In this document: one piece after another, positions 33,131 through 45,439 of the stretch
Layout: each line of letters opens with the position of its first letter
Position numbering within the stretch: position 1 is the first letter of the stretch
NCBI GenBank assembly: GCA_963691655.1
Contig: OY829326.1
Span: forward strand, 71,727,235 to 71,791,234
Source: Toxonevra muliebris
Taxonomy: Eukaryota > Arthropoda > Insecta > Diptera > Pallopteridae
DNA: 64,000 nt
Direction: 5' to 3'
Notes under the pieces: generated by a model
Databases searched by the model: none
Seen by the model: only the letters and a program-made list of their open reading frames with translations
Told to the model about the DNA's origin: nothing
Translations under genes and position numbers: made by a program

Positions 33131-35600
33131 TGTTTGAAATAGCATATGCAAATGAAATGTTGGCACCATTGGACAAATGGAAGCAGTGCTTTCCATGGAA
33201 ATAATATGAATACTTAATTAGTTTAGTAATTAGGTTTAGATTAGAGGTTGTCATACTCAAATAGTAGTGTCTTTCGTATATATTTATTGTCCTTGTTGCA
33301 ATTTTTGCATTACCGAAACTTAGCAAGGGAACGACTTCTAGAATGACAAGTCAAGTCCTTACTAACAATACGTTGACATTATTTTGTTTTTCAAAATATT
33401 GTTTGATTCCTGATACTGCCAAAATTATCTAGCATTCGTTTCTAATTTCAACACTTACGCACATTATTAAAAATTATTCAAAAAAAAACTAATCAGAAGC
33501 AGTTCTTAAGGTATAAATAATTTCTTAACAATTCAGAAAATTGCAATCAACTTGACATATGCAAGTTTCTTTTTACCTTTTCCTACCCCTCCTCCCTCAA
33601 TCTCACCTGCCTTTAGTAATTACCACTAATTTTTATATTACAACGAGTTCATTAACTCTGGAGTAGAGTAGTAGCGTTTTTAACTTCTTGAAAAACTAAT
33701 GATGCATAACATTTTTTTTTTGCTTTTATTGACTTTTTTCCAAACAAAATTACACTTTGATATTACTAATGGCACATGTGTGTATGCATATGTATATTTG
33801 TAAACGTGTGTTTGTGCTGTTCAATGAGTGTAATTGTCACTTTTGATTATGCCAAGATGACTTTATAATTACAGCACGTGTGACAATTTAAGTGTAGGTT
33901 TTCAAACATCATCAAACTATGATAACTTCAAGTCCAGGTATAATTTCAATAATAAATACTTGCAGACATACATATCTCTATCAACTGTAAACCAGAAACC
34001 GGAAATAGATATAAAGCAATTTGAATTTGCTGTATTATTTTGCAGACCACATAGTAATCAGAATAGTTTAGTTCAAATATGTGTGTGTGTGTGGATATTT
34101 ATTCCTTACTAATGTTAGTGCATTAACTGTCACTTTGACAATATTTTTTTCTTTTTTTTTCTACTTTATAGTAAAATTATATGTTTGCATAATTTTTTCT
34201 CTATATAATTTTCATGATTTTTTACATGTGATTGTGTGAAGTTGATTTTTTTCTCACTTATTTATACATAGAATTTGCATTTGCAATTAACTTGCGGGAA
34301 ATTACTAACATGAAAATTACTGTCCATTAATGTTACAGCATTTTGAAATAAACTAATTGGACAGTTGAAATTGGCACTTGCTAATTATAATTTATTATTA
34401 CTAGTTACATGCATAAAAGTATTTCAAATCACATTTGTTAAATTGAATTAAAATTATTATTTTTCTTTACGTGAGTTTTACATTTGCTACCTTTTTTGTG
34501 ACTAAAGAATTCGCCACCCTCAATTCTTCAGACTGCAATTTCTTTATTTAGTTTGTTTTTGATCAAATGATGAGCTATCAAATTATGCATATAATTTTCA
34601 ACTATCACGCATATTATTATTATAATTATTTTTTATGTTTTTATCATTGTTTTAAATCATATATAAAATGCGCTTTAATAGTTTCTAATTAAACTCAAAC
34701 TTGTGTGTGTTTTGCTTCTTTTTTTTTGTTTTTTGTGTGGTCTTCTTCTAGGCTGTCTGTGCCCTACCTTAATTCTTCCTCATTCTCCCTCTCTCACTCT
34801 CTCTCTATAATGCAGTAGTCATTCAAACACCTGTGTAATTCCCAGACTTAAGCGTTCGTCTAATTGTATACACATTATAGCTGTATTTATATAGTATGCT
34901 ACTATTAAACACATCAGTGGACATCAAACGTCATCTTTATGTTTGGCTGTCAAAATATTTTTGTTTTGTGGTTTGTTTTTCTGGGTGTGGTTTTGTGTTT
35001 AGTGTAGAGCAGTTAGAATAATAGAAATAATACTCTGGCATTCTCTTTATGTATATATGTAGGTATAAAATTTTGGAAGGGTCTCACTTGTTAGTTTAAT
35101 AGGGATTTAAAAGAGTTGCTTTCCCATTGATGTGTTAAAAGTATATGGTATACGGTAATAGGTTTATATAAATGCTTAATTCATTTTTTCTTCAGTAAAT
35201 ACATTACTAATTTTTAAAAATAATACATACATACACTGTAAATGCGCCTTGAGGGGAAAGAAAGAATGATCGTGTGATCTCGTCAAAAATTTCCTGCACA
35301 ATTTATAATATTAATCCTAAGTGTCTTCTATTTGTTTAGTGTAATTATGTAGAGTGAAAACATTTGATCGGTATCTCACACAAAGTTTACGTATTTGTTA
35401 CATATTTATTTTTACCTCCACTATGTCAGTTACTAACTGGGTAATAATCCTGGATTTTGGTTGGGAATATTACCGTTGTGTCGAAAGTTGAAAAAATTTT
35501 TAAGTTATGATTTATCTTCAACATACTGCCCAATACAAGTTTCTCTAGTTGTAGCTGCAGTGGATGCGGTTGAACATCTAATAATTTTCAATTAATTTTT
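33131..35600. other. non-coding stretch, AT-rich
   Basis: No gene recognised. It includes GT runs near 34080-34092 and a CT-rich tract near 34780-34806. Confidence 0.5.
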
Positions 35601-36305
35601 TTAAGGGGACACTCCAGTTTAAAATTTGAAGATCGATTTTTCATTTTTTTTTAAATTTTGGATTGTTTATAGTTATTTTTAATAAATCTTTCGTCATATT
35701 GGATCCGCCATTTTGAATTTTGAAAACTGACATCAGTTTTCTAATCAGCATACTTTTTTTTATCAGTAATTTGCATGAAAAAATCATTTTTTTTTTATTT
35801 TTAAATGTAAAAATTTATTTTAAAAAACTTTAAACGAATTTTTCTCAAAATGGGGGTTTTTGAACGGAATAAGATTGATATTGGACTTAAAATCCAAAGC
35901 GCGTTTGATTCGTCATCATTATGTTATTAAAATTAATAGGTTTTGCATGATCAATGATTCCAGAAGAATACCAAAAAAATTCATAGAACTAGCAGACCAG
36001 ACGATCATTTCAGAACCCGCTACAGTTCCTCATCAGTGATCTTTTGTGATAGTTCCCTCATTTCAATAATCTATATAAGTGAAAATACTGTAAAGTAAAT
36101 GATCTTTTTTAGTTTGTGTCTTTATCTTTATTTGAAAGCTCGGAATTCAACCAACCACTAAAAATTTACTTTTTTGGAGTTGCCCTCTGCCGCCCCCATT
36201 TTGGATTAAATTAAAGCAACTTTGTAATGAAGTATCATAGTTTTTTTTTTTTTCAATTCCACAAATAAATATTTTTTTCAAATTTTAAACTGAAATTCCC
36301 CTTAA
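35601..36305. mobile_element. TTAA-flanked non-autonomous element (piggyBac-like)
   Basis: The left end is TTAAGGGGACACTCCAGTTT then AAAATTTGAA. The right end is TTCAAATTTTAAACTGAAAT then TCCCCTTAA. The termini match over about 27 bp with a few changes and both carry TTAA, the piggyBac target. Length 705 bp, no transposase. A segment around 35995-36060 (CTCATCAGTGATC, GTGATAGTTCC) recurs near 57370-57405. Confidence 0.7.
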
Positions 36306-36339
36306 AATAATATTCAAAAGCAGAAGCATTTAAAAATTC

Positions 36340-38123
36340 TAAACTCCAGATATGATAATCATAGCAGTCTCATCAAATATGTGAAGTCTTAACACCTCTT
36401 AAAATCTTTTTACAGCGCTAACTTTGATCGGTTTTTAGGTCTGTTCTTGTAATCTGAGCTTAATCTCATTTTAGCCTGGTTTTTGTTTGACTTTTGAGCT
36501 GAATTTTGGTTTGAAAATTGGGCTAAGTTTTGGCCTGAATATCGGTTTGCGGGTTGAGTCAATTTTGGTTGGAATTTAAGTTACAATTTTTGTCTATGTT
36601 TTGCTTTGAGAATTGGTGTAAGTTTTAGGCTGAATTTGGTGTAAGTTTTGGTCTGAATATTGAACTGAGTAATGATTCAAATTCTGGTCTAAACTTTAGA
36701 ATAAGTTTTAGTTTAACTTTTAGTCTGAGTTTTGGTCTAATTTCTAGTCTAATTTTTGGTCTAATTTCTGGTCTAATTTCTGGTCTGACCTTTGGTCTAA
36801 TTTCTTTTTTTTTTTTTAATTTCGGTCTAATTTTTGGTTGTAGTCCAAGTTGAGTTGTAGTCTAATTTTCGGTCTGTGCCTTGGCCTGAATTTTGGTTTG
36901 AGATATGGTCTCAGTTTTGATTGATTTTTTTGTTAAATGGTCTGAAATTTAATTTGAGTTTTAGTCTGATTTTTAGTCTTAATTTTTTTTTTTTTTTTTG
37001 AGTTTCGGTTTGAATTTTGGATTGAGTGTTGGTCTGAATATTGAATCGAGTTTTTGTTCAAATTTTGGAATAAGTTTAAGTCTATTTTTTAGTCTGAGTT
37101 CTAGCCTTAATTTTGATCTAATTTTTAGTTTGATTTTTCGGTCTGATTTAAGTTGTAGTCTAATTTTCGTACTTTGTCTTGGCCTGAATTTTGGTTTGAC
37201 TTATGGTCTGAGTTTTGACCTCAATTTTGGTGAAAATTGGATCTGAGTTTTAATTTGAATTTTGGTCAGATTTTTAATCTGATTTTTGGTTTGAGTTTTG
37301 GCCTACATTTTCATCTGAATTTCGGTCCGAATTTTGGCGTGAGTTTTGGCCTGAATATTAAACAGATTGTTGGTTCAAATTCTAGTCAAAATTTTGGTAT
37401 AAGTTTTAATCTAAGTTACGGCCTGAATTTCTAGTCTGAGTTTTGGTCTAATTTTTAGTTTGACCTTCGTTCTAAATTTTTAGTTTTAGTCTGATCTTTG
37501 GTCTGAGTTGCAGTCTAATTTTCATACTTTGTCTTGGCCTGAATTTTGGTCTGACTTATGGTCTGAGTTTTGACCTGATTTTTGGTTAAATTTGGGTCTG
37601 AGTTTTAATTTGAATTTTGGTCTAATTTTTAATCTGAATTTTAGTTTGATTTATGTTTTAAATTTTGGTCTGAGGTTTGTTCTGAACTTCGGCCCGAATT
37701 TCGGTCTGAGTTTTGGTCTCAATATTGAATGGAATTTCGGTTCAAATTCTGGTCTAAATTCTAATATTTATAGGTTTTGGTCTGAATTGTGCCCTAAGTT
37801 ATGATTTTATTTTGACCTTTGACCTCAATTTTTTTTTTTAAATGTGGCCAGTATATTGGTCTGAGTTTTGGTCTAGATTTACAAATAATTTTTAAATATA
37901 TTATTCGTATTTTACGGATAACGCCAGTTACTGCAATTCAATCCATTTTAAAACTTATTTGTGATTCGCCTTGAAAGAAAATCGAATTCTTTAGAGTATT
38001 CCTTATTATGTTTATATATTTAAACCTATATAAGTTTATACCTATGAAAATTGAATGCTTACTACTTTCCCATAATTTTGTAAAAATATATCCAGTCAAA
38101 CCCAAATTCTAGATCTGCCACTG
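36340..38123 (+). mobile_element. hAT-like minisatellite element, copy 2
   Basis: The right end, reverse complemented, reads CAGTGGCAGATCTAG, matching the left terminus of copy 1. The leader keeps AAATCTTTTTACAGCGCT (36401-36418), close to AAATCTTTTAACAGCGCT in copy 1 (1460). The left tip is decayed near 36346. The 12-bp array (about 36430-37880) fills most of it. Confidence 0.6.
36430..37880 (+). repeat. 12-bp minisatellite block, largest array
   Basis: More than 1.4 kb of imperfect TTTTGGTCTGAA-type units. Some longer segments (for example CTTGGCCTGAATTTTGGT) recur within the array, indicating secondary duplication of multi-unit blocks. Confidence 0.85.
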
Positions 38124-39834
38124 ACTGCATATCGGTCCCACTCTTTCAGCATTATCATTACATAAGAATTTCATTTGATTAAGAATCTGAAGAAATAATC
38201 TTCAGAGTCCTTTTTATTATGCATATTTATTTATAAATTCTATTCAATTGTGTTCCACCCATTATAGTTCAACTACTTATGTTACACACACCCTCTGCAT
38301 CAAATTAACACTAATTAAAGTAGCAAAAGAAAAAAGTAGTGAATGTTACAAATAATGTACAAAAGTCGTCAATAAAAAATAAAAAAAAAAAAAACATAAA
38401 AGAATTGGGGGTTGATTATAATTTATTTCATTATGATTACTAATGAAAACAATCAAAAGTAATTTCATACTTTTTCATACGAAAATAAAAATAAAAGTGA
38501 ATTTCAAAGCCAATTAAAGGCGACAACACAACAGCAACGAAATTGACGACGATTTAAATGACAATGATGTAATAAATTATATGAATATATCACAAAGGCA
38601 TATAAAACTACAGTGTAGTGCAAAATTTGCAGAACTGCCGAGTGTTTTCAATATTATTTCGAGTAAGAAGATAGCTTAGAGCTAAGTCTTCAATTTTAGC
38701 CTAGGAAAGATTTACAAAGAATTCCTTCTTACCAAAATAATACTACCAAGGCTGGGAATATAATAAATTCAACAGAAGCAATACGAGAGAGTAGTGAGGA
38801 GCCAGCCTATGTACTTGGCTGGCTCCAGATACAATATGAGGTAGTCAAAGACAATCAGAGGATGAATGAGGTATTCAGAAACAATTTGAAAATGGAAGGG
38901 GTTGTCTGAAGGAGTTAATGGTAGTCAGAAGCAGTCAGCGGCAATCAAAGACAGTTAAAGGTAATCGGAGGCAGCATGTTGTTCTCTGAAAAACTTAGAC
39001 CTACCAATTAGATTCACTAAACCACTTAACTTGGTATTTCAATGATCAACATTTGAATTCGCAATTTTTAATTTTTATTTTTTAATCTTTTAAATATTTA
39101 TAATGAATTTATTCATTTTAAATTTTCCTTCTAACATGCTAACCACTTTTTTACACCACTGTTAATGCATTCATATAGCACACCAGCTACTGGATGGACA
39201 TGGGAAGGACACTGACATGTGTGTGCGTGTATGGTGTTTATGCTATATCAATAAGTACAGTTATGTCAGCAAAAGCATAAACGATTTCTCAATGTTTATA
39301 GATATGTAGATATGTATGTGAATATCATAAAAAGTAGGGGTGACTTTGCATGAACCCTTAAAAAACTTACAATTTTTTGTGTTCAATCAGTGAGGAATAA
39401 ATGAAACTCTGCACACCTGAAAAGTTATTGTATGAAATATGATAATGTCAGGATAATTCACGCACTACTTCTACAATATTTTTGTAATTGTTTAACAATC
39501 GCAGGTTTGCTGTTGCTTCCATATTTTATTAGAAGATATTAGACATTTTTATAACATTTGTTTATGGGTTAATGTTGATTATGTATAAGTTAGATGAGTT
39601 GTTTGCGTGTTTGTTATGGCAGTTCGGTATATGTTCATATGAGTTTGTGTATGAAGTGGTGTATCGAGAGGGGGCTATGGAGGTTATTACAGCCTCTCCC
39701 AAAAACGATAAGGACTATAACCTTTTAAAATATGTGGAACAATTAATTATATACACTTCAACTACAACTAATGCGATACTTCAGGATTTGTTTATATAGT
39801 AGATGCCCTATTTTTGAATAGCATGATAAGGGTT
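38124..39834. other. non-coding stretch with hairpin and small minisatellite
   Basis: A perfect hairpin with 10-bp arms (GGAGCCAGCC and GGCTGGCTCC, 38798-38826) is followed at 38837-38975 by a degenerate GGTAGTCAGAAGCAGTCAG-type repeat. No gene is supported; the frame at 39572-39799 is unrecognised. Confidence 0.55.
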
Positions 39835-41223
39835 TTAGACTGGTTTTCGATCTGGTTTCGAGCCTGATTTTATGATCCGTTTTTAGGTCTGATTTCAGGT
39901 CAGGTATTGGATCCTCATTTGGTCTGATGTTTTATAAGAATTTGGTTTAACTTCCAGTCAGTTTTTTGGTCTGAGGATCGATCTGAATTTACGTCAGAAC
40001 TTTTTTCCGATTTAAGCCTGAATTTGGTCTAAGTATTCGTCTGAGTTTCAGTTTGAAATCTGGTCTGAGTTTTAATTTGAATTTAATCTCATTTTTGGCC
40101 TGAAGTTTTTTTGGCCCAAAATTTGTTCGGAATTTTGGTTTGAGTTTTGAAATGATATTTGTTCTGAATTTGGCCAATAGTTTTGTCTGTCCTTTGGTTT
40201 GAACATTGGCTTAGGTTATGGTCAGTATTTTAGTATGAATTTGGTCTGATTTTTACGCCGAACTTTGATCCAATTTTTGGTCCGGATTTTAATGTTTGTT
40301 GATCTGAATTGAGGGTTTAGATTTGAACTTAACTATTACTCTGAATTGTGCTGTATGACTTTGAACTATTATTTGTAATTTGAAATTAGGCTGATATTAA
40401 GTCTAATTTTTGGATTTTGGTCTACATTTAGCTTAAGTTTTGCTCTGATCTTTTTGTCTGTTTTGATTTGAATTTTGCGGTTTAATTTTTTGTATGAATT
40501 TTTAATCTGATTTTTGTTGGTCAGAATTTTAGGTAAATTTTTGGAGAAAGTTTTATTTCTCCTATTTTTAGTATGAATTTGGTCTAAGTTGTTGTCAGAA
40601 TTTCAATATGATTTAAAAGCTAAATATAGGTCTAAGTTATAATTTTGGTTTCTGTTTAGGTTTGAATTTTCCTGGTCTTTTGGTCTGATTTAAGGTCTGG
40701 ATTTGGTTTGGAATTTGTTTTAATTTACTTATGTTGAATTCCTGTCTGAATTTTTTCAATTTCTGATCTTAATTTTGATATAATTTTAATCTGAATATCA
40801 GTTTGAGTTTTGCACAAAATTTGGGATGAATATTTTTTAAATTTTTGTTTGAAAAAGGTTTGATTTTTCATTTGAGTATCAGACCAAGTTTTGAACAGAA
40901 TTTGGTCTAAATTTTAGTCTGAGGTTTGAATGTTTTCTAATTTTTTTTTTAAATTTTTTGGCCTTCCGTCCGACTAATGTCGGTTGGGCTTCGGACAGAA
41001 TTAGATATAAATTTAACTTGAATTCTGGTCTGAGTTTGTCTTGATGTGTGGTCTGATTTTGGTCAGATTTCTGGTCAAATTTTTACTCCAAAGTTTGCTT
41101 TGAGTTTTGGTTTGGTGTTGAATTTTTGTTTGATCTATAGTTTGGCTTTCAATTAAATTTCTTTGCATTTATTAGTATAGGAAAAGTAGCCCCTCCAATA
41201 CACAAATCCGAGATCCTTCACTG
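39835..41223 (+). mobile_element. hAT-like minisatellite element, copy 3
   Basis: The right end, reverse complemented, reads CAGTGAAGGATCTCGGATTT, a decayed form of CAGTGGCGGATC. The array of GGTCTGA units runs from about 39835 to 41150. The left terminus is missing or unrecognisable. Confidence 0.55.
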
Positions 41224-43709
41224 TCTGTATGCCTTCATTAATTTACTTTTTTTATTATAGCATATCTATCAGCTACAGTTTGGCATAAATGACCCAATCT
41301 GTTGTTATATTATGTTCTCAATTATGTTGAATTTTTTTTCATAGATATTTAAGGTAATTGCATTCTAGCCTTAACCGCTGCTTTATCCGATGAAAGAAGA
41401 AAATTAAAATCTATACAAAAATCGTTATGCTGATTTAATAAGCATCTTTGAAGTATTTATAACAAACATGTTTAAGGAGCAATATCATTAAAAAAAAAGA
41501 GAAGAAATTTATATGTTGAACACCTGCATCTCTGGCAGGCACTTGAGTCAACGACTTTAAACACTATTAAAAAAAAAAAACAAACAAAAAAACACAGAGC
41601 AGGAAAATGACAAAACGAAGCATGCATAAAAAGAATAAATCACAAAATTGTTGTGTCAAAAGAAAAAGAAATTGAGAAAAATGCACTTCCAAAACAGCAG
41701 CATGCATAATTGAAGGAGTAGCATGCACAAACACACATGCAAACACATACAAAAAAAAAAACACCCTTACAAAAAAAAAAGGATCGTATCTCGTTTTCTA
41801 TGCATTGCATCGAACACTTGAATACCATTTAGGTAAGTTGCCTGCGTTCCAGTGCAGCAACAGCAGCAATGAATACAAAAAGTATCTTATCCATTATTTT
41901 TGTTTCTTTGACATAAACTCAATTTCATTTTGTTGCTGACATCTGAACTGTTAGTGACACTTTTGATATGTACGAGTATTTTAAATGCCATGCACTTTTT
42001 TGTTCAATCAATTTCAATTTAAAAAGAAAATGCGTTAGTGCTTAATAGAAAGAAACTTCATCAAAAAAGGCTCAATGACACTTGTCTGAATTTATACATA
42101 CGCTTTTGTTAAAAAATTGAATTAATTTAGGGTACCTTTTCTTGCGACTCCCCCCCTCCTATAAGTGACATATAATGCGTCACATTCTATACAAATTGTT
42201 TAATTGTAGTATGCTTATGTAGGTAGAGGTAACCCTATTCAATAATTTTCTATTACAGTGATTCATTTTAGAGTTTTTAAGAGATTTCAGCACACCTGTT
42301 GTTGCACGTCTTTCTCTTCTTCAACTAGGTACTTCTAAAATATTGTTACAAATATTTTCAAAAATTCTGCATTTGTTTACTTACACTTACATACACTTTT
42401 ATTATTTCAGAATTTCACTTAAGCAGTAGGGCGCTTTTTTCGTATTGAAATTATTTTGGAATTTATGCTTTTGTTAGATAAAGTGTGGGAACTTTCATTT
42501 TCCGTGGATCTTGCTCTCAATTTTTTTTTTCTTCTGGATTATGTAAACTTAATTCTTTTTTCTAATATACTTGCATAAGTACTGTGAGAATTTCTTAAAA
42601 TATTCAGTACCTAAGTATTTCGTTGCTGTATGAATGACTCATATTTACTTCGTTGTTGCCCCAATTTTAACACCTGCTTCGTATTAATTGTTGTGCATAT
42701 GTTAAAAGTGGAACAAACTATTGTTATTTTTTTTAAGATTGAAACATATCATACTTACATGCATAATTTAGAAATAGTTTGAAGTTATTTGAACTGAAGA
42801 TAGTTCAGCAATATTGTTGTTACCATTGTTTTATTTAAAAGCATTGCCAGTTCCTCAACTTAACTCATCATTTGCGCCTGGTTTTTTTTTGAACCAGCAA
42901 CTCTGACATCAAATTTTTTTTTTTCATAAAACCAATTTTATTTGTAAATATTTTTAATGAAAATATAGTATGACCTTTTGACAAAAAAAAAAAAATTATT
43001 ATTAATTTTTCTAGCAACCCCCATTTCCCTTCTTTAAAAGACGGTTAAAAATCTCACTTTTTAGAATTCTTTTTAAATAAAATATGAATCTTAATAAGAA
43101 TCCAAAATAAAAATGATTGAACTAGAAAGCGCAAAGACCCCAACTGAAAAGTAATGTGCTTCTCTTTTCTCCCTCGTAAAATCCACTCCGGCAATCAAAA
43201 CTTAATTTTTGGTGTTTCTTTTTTGAACCAGCTTATTTCTCCAAAGTCTGAGCACTTTCTGGATATCACAATGTGCCAAAAACGGAGTTTTTCTGGCCCA
43301 ATATCTTGAACCAAATTTCGATGTAAGTAGGAAAAAATCGGAAGATTTTTTTTCAAATTGATGTACTTAATTTGTCTTAACCCTTTCAGTAATTTAATGC
43401 CATATGGTAACATTCACTTTAATCTGGAGTAAAGCTAGGGCCGTACAAACTTTGCTAACTAAGTCTAACCATTAAGTTTTCTTATGGTATTTCTTTTAAA
43501 AGCTTTTTGTCTTAAAAGGTAAGTAAAAAATTTAAATGCAATAATTCATTTTACAATCTGGCTGCGGTATTCCTAAAAAATAAATCACTAATTTATCGAT
43601 TAATAGAATTTTATTTTTCAAGTATCTTTTCAAAAGATAAGAAAATATAAAAACCTATAAATTGGAGAAAAAGTAATAACCGATTTTTGCCTAAATATAA
43701 CTTCAGAAG
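41224..43709. other. non-coding stretch, AT-rich
   Basis: A-runs and CA-rich bits at 41565-41780 give long but compositional Phe/Cys/Val-rich frames on minus. No element ends recognised. Confidence 0.5.
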
Positions 43710-44605
43710 TAGGGTAGAAGGGGGAGCATTCACCACATGTTTTTTTAAGTGTTGTGTAGGCTAAACTAATAGTTTTTTTTGAAAAATTATTTTTTAGTTA
43801 GAAATTTACATTTATTAGCTTTCATCTGTTTTCTTTATGAGTTGATTATCTTAATGATTTTTATTATTTTTTTGATGATTTTCCAAGTAGTCCAAAATGG
43901 TGAAAGTGCCCTAGTCATGGGGTACATTCGTCAAGGGGGTGGGGTGCAACCGCCAAAGAATAAAATTCAAGGTTTTTGATAAAGTAATAGTTTTTTTTTT
44001 TTAATTTTTGTTCTTGTATATTACTATTACATATTATCAGTCAGAATAAATTCTACTTATTTTTAATTTATCAAAATTTACTTATAACATAAAGTAACAA
44101 AAATATTAATGATTAATTTTAAAGTTATTTATTAAAAAATAAAATAAGCATTTGTATATACATGTAAATAAAAGTGGATAGTACTGATCCAGAGGAATTT
44201 ATTTAGATATGATTTAATTTAACATTATACTATACTATAAATGTGCCTCAGGAGCAACCACTTTCATAAACTTTGTGAACATTTATAAAAAGAAGCTATT
44301 GCTTATTCTTTAATTAAATAACACCGGAATAACATAGTTAAACAACTTTTTTCTCACTCAATAAATAAAAAAGTTATTACAAGATTTACTTACTATCAAA
44401 TATTTTTACAACCACCCGAAAAATACAAAAACACGTCTGCCCACGATCACTTACAAAGCTCAACTGTCAAAATAGATGGGATGAAAGATGATCGATAAAA
44501 GCACAAATTATAGATTGTTTCAACCACAAAACTTTCTTAAATTAGAAGATAAGGGGGGGGGCTGGAAAATGTGCCCCAGTGGTGAATGCTCCCCTTTCTA
44601 CCCTA
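43710..44605. mobile_element. non-autonomous element with GGGTAGAA termini
   Basis: The left end is GGGTAGAAGGGGGAGCATTC then ACCAC. The right end, reverse complemented, is GGGTAGAAAGGGGAGCATTC then ACCAC; one difference in about 25 bp. TA precedes and follows (43710-43711 and 44604-44605), compatible with a Tc1/mariner-type target. Length about 892 bp, no transposase. Confidence 0.72.
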
Positions 44606-44644
44606 TTATTTTTCAACCTATAATAAAAGATAAACAAGTACGCA

Positions 44645-45060
44645 GAGGCAAGGCCGTATTTGGGGTCTCTGACCTCCCCACTCCCACTTCTTTGACATGA
44701 GGATTGACTTTGGATACAAATAGAGAAGGTGATGCTGAGCAATTCTGCATTTATAGTTTTTCTAGGTCAGTAACTGTTTTTGATTTACAGTTTCGGGTTT
44801 AGGGCTCATTTGGAAGGGCATGATTCAGCATATAATTTCTGGACTTCGAAGTTTGTAGCACGCCAGTGTTCAGCTCTTCAATTTATAAAAATGGCCAAAA
44901 ATTCTATTTTAGTGTTATCCATCCCATTTTTTCTAAAACGTGGCGTGATGGAAACTTTTGGCCTCAGATTCGTGTTCAGTATAAAAAATTCATTCACAAA
45001 TACTAGGAACCATTTTATTCGCAAAGCCCATGTAGGGCAGTAGTAGTGGATCAGCTCCCA
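44645..45060 (+). repeat. dispersed repeat copy (AAGGCCGTATTT family)
   Basis: Begins GCAAGGCCGTATTTGGGG and carries CTCATTTGGAAGGGCATGAT, AAAATGGCCAAAAA, CCTCAGATTCGTGTTCAG and CCATTTTATTCGC. It is colinear with 9670-9930 and 25553-25960. Confidence 0.65.
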
Positions 45061-45439
45061 AGTTCTAGGAAACAATCTTAAAATGTAATTAATTTTTTAA
45101 CCCATTATTGCTCAGAGCACCCCGACTCGGAAGATCTCTTTCAATGCAGTAACTGCACGAATTTTGAGAATATAAGCCAACCTCATCCGGATTCCTTATC
45201 ATGGCCCGAATTCCCACTGATAATCATTTGAAAAAAATGAGCCTCTGACTATTTTTAGTATTTTTGGTAATTGTTTTGAGGTCGGGCTCATCATCAGTAA
45301 TGGCAAGTCAGAGTCAATATTCTTCGAATGAAGGCGTTATGCGACACATGCCTAATGGCAGCCAGGGGATTAATCCTGGGAAGCCAATGGGGGCGAGTCT
45401 GCCGTTTGAGTGCATTCAGTTTTAATTAATTTTATGTAA
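45061..45439. other. unassigned sequence
   Basis: Contains TTAACCCATTATTGCTCAG at 45098, like a TTAA-type end, without a partner nearby. No domain seen. Confidence 0.35.

Noticed and set aside
32877..33326. 149-codon minus-strand frame
   Set aside because: It spans the 128-bp tandem repeat and has repeated segments explained by the repeat.
36998..37804. Open frames with periodic Phe-Gly-Leu-Asn/Ser peptides, and Gln/Lys/Pro-rich frames at 49484-50200
   Set aside because: They are translations of the 12-bp minisatellite. A 12-bp unit keeps frame by itself, the repeats are not conserved at protein level, and other copies have frameshifts.
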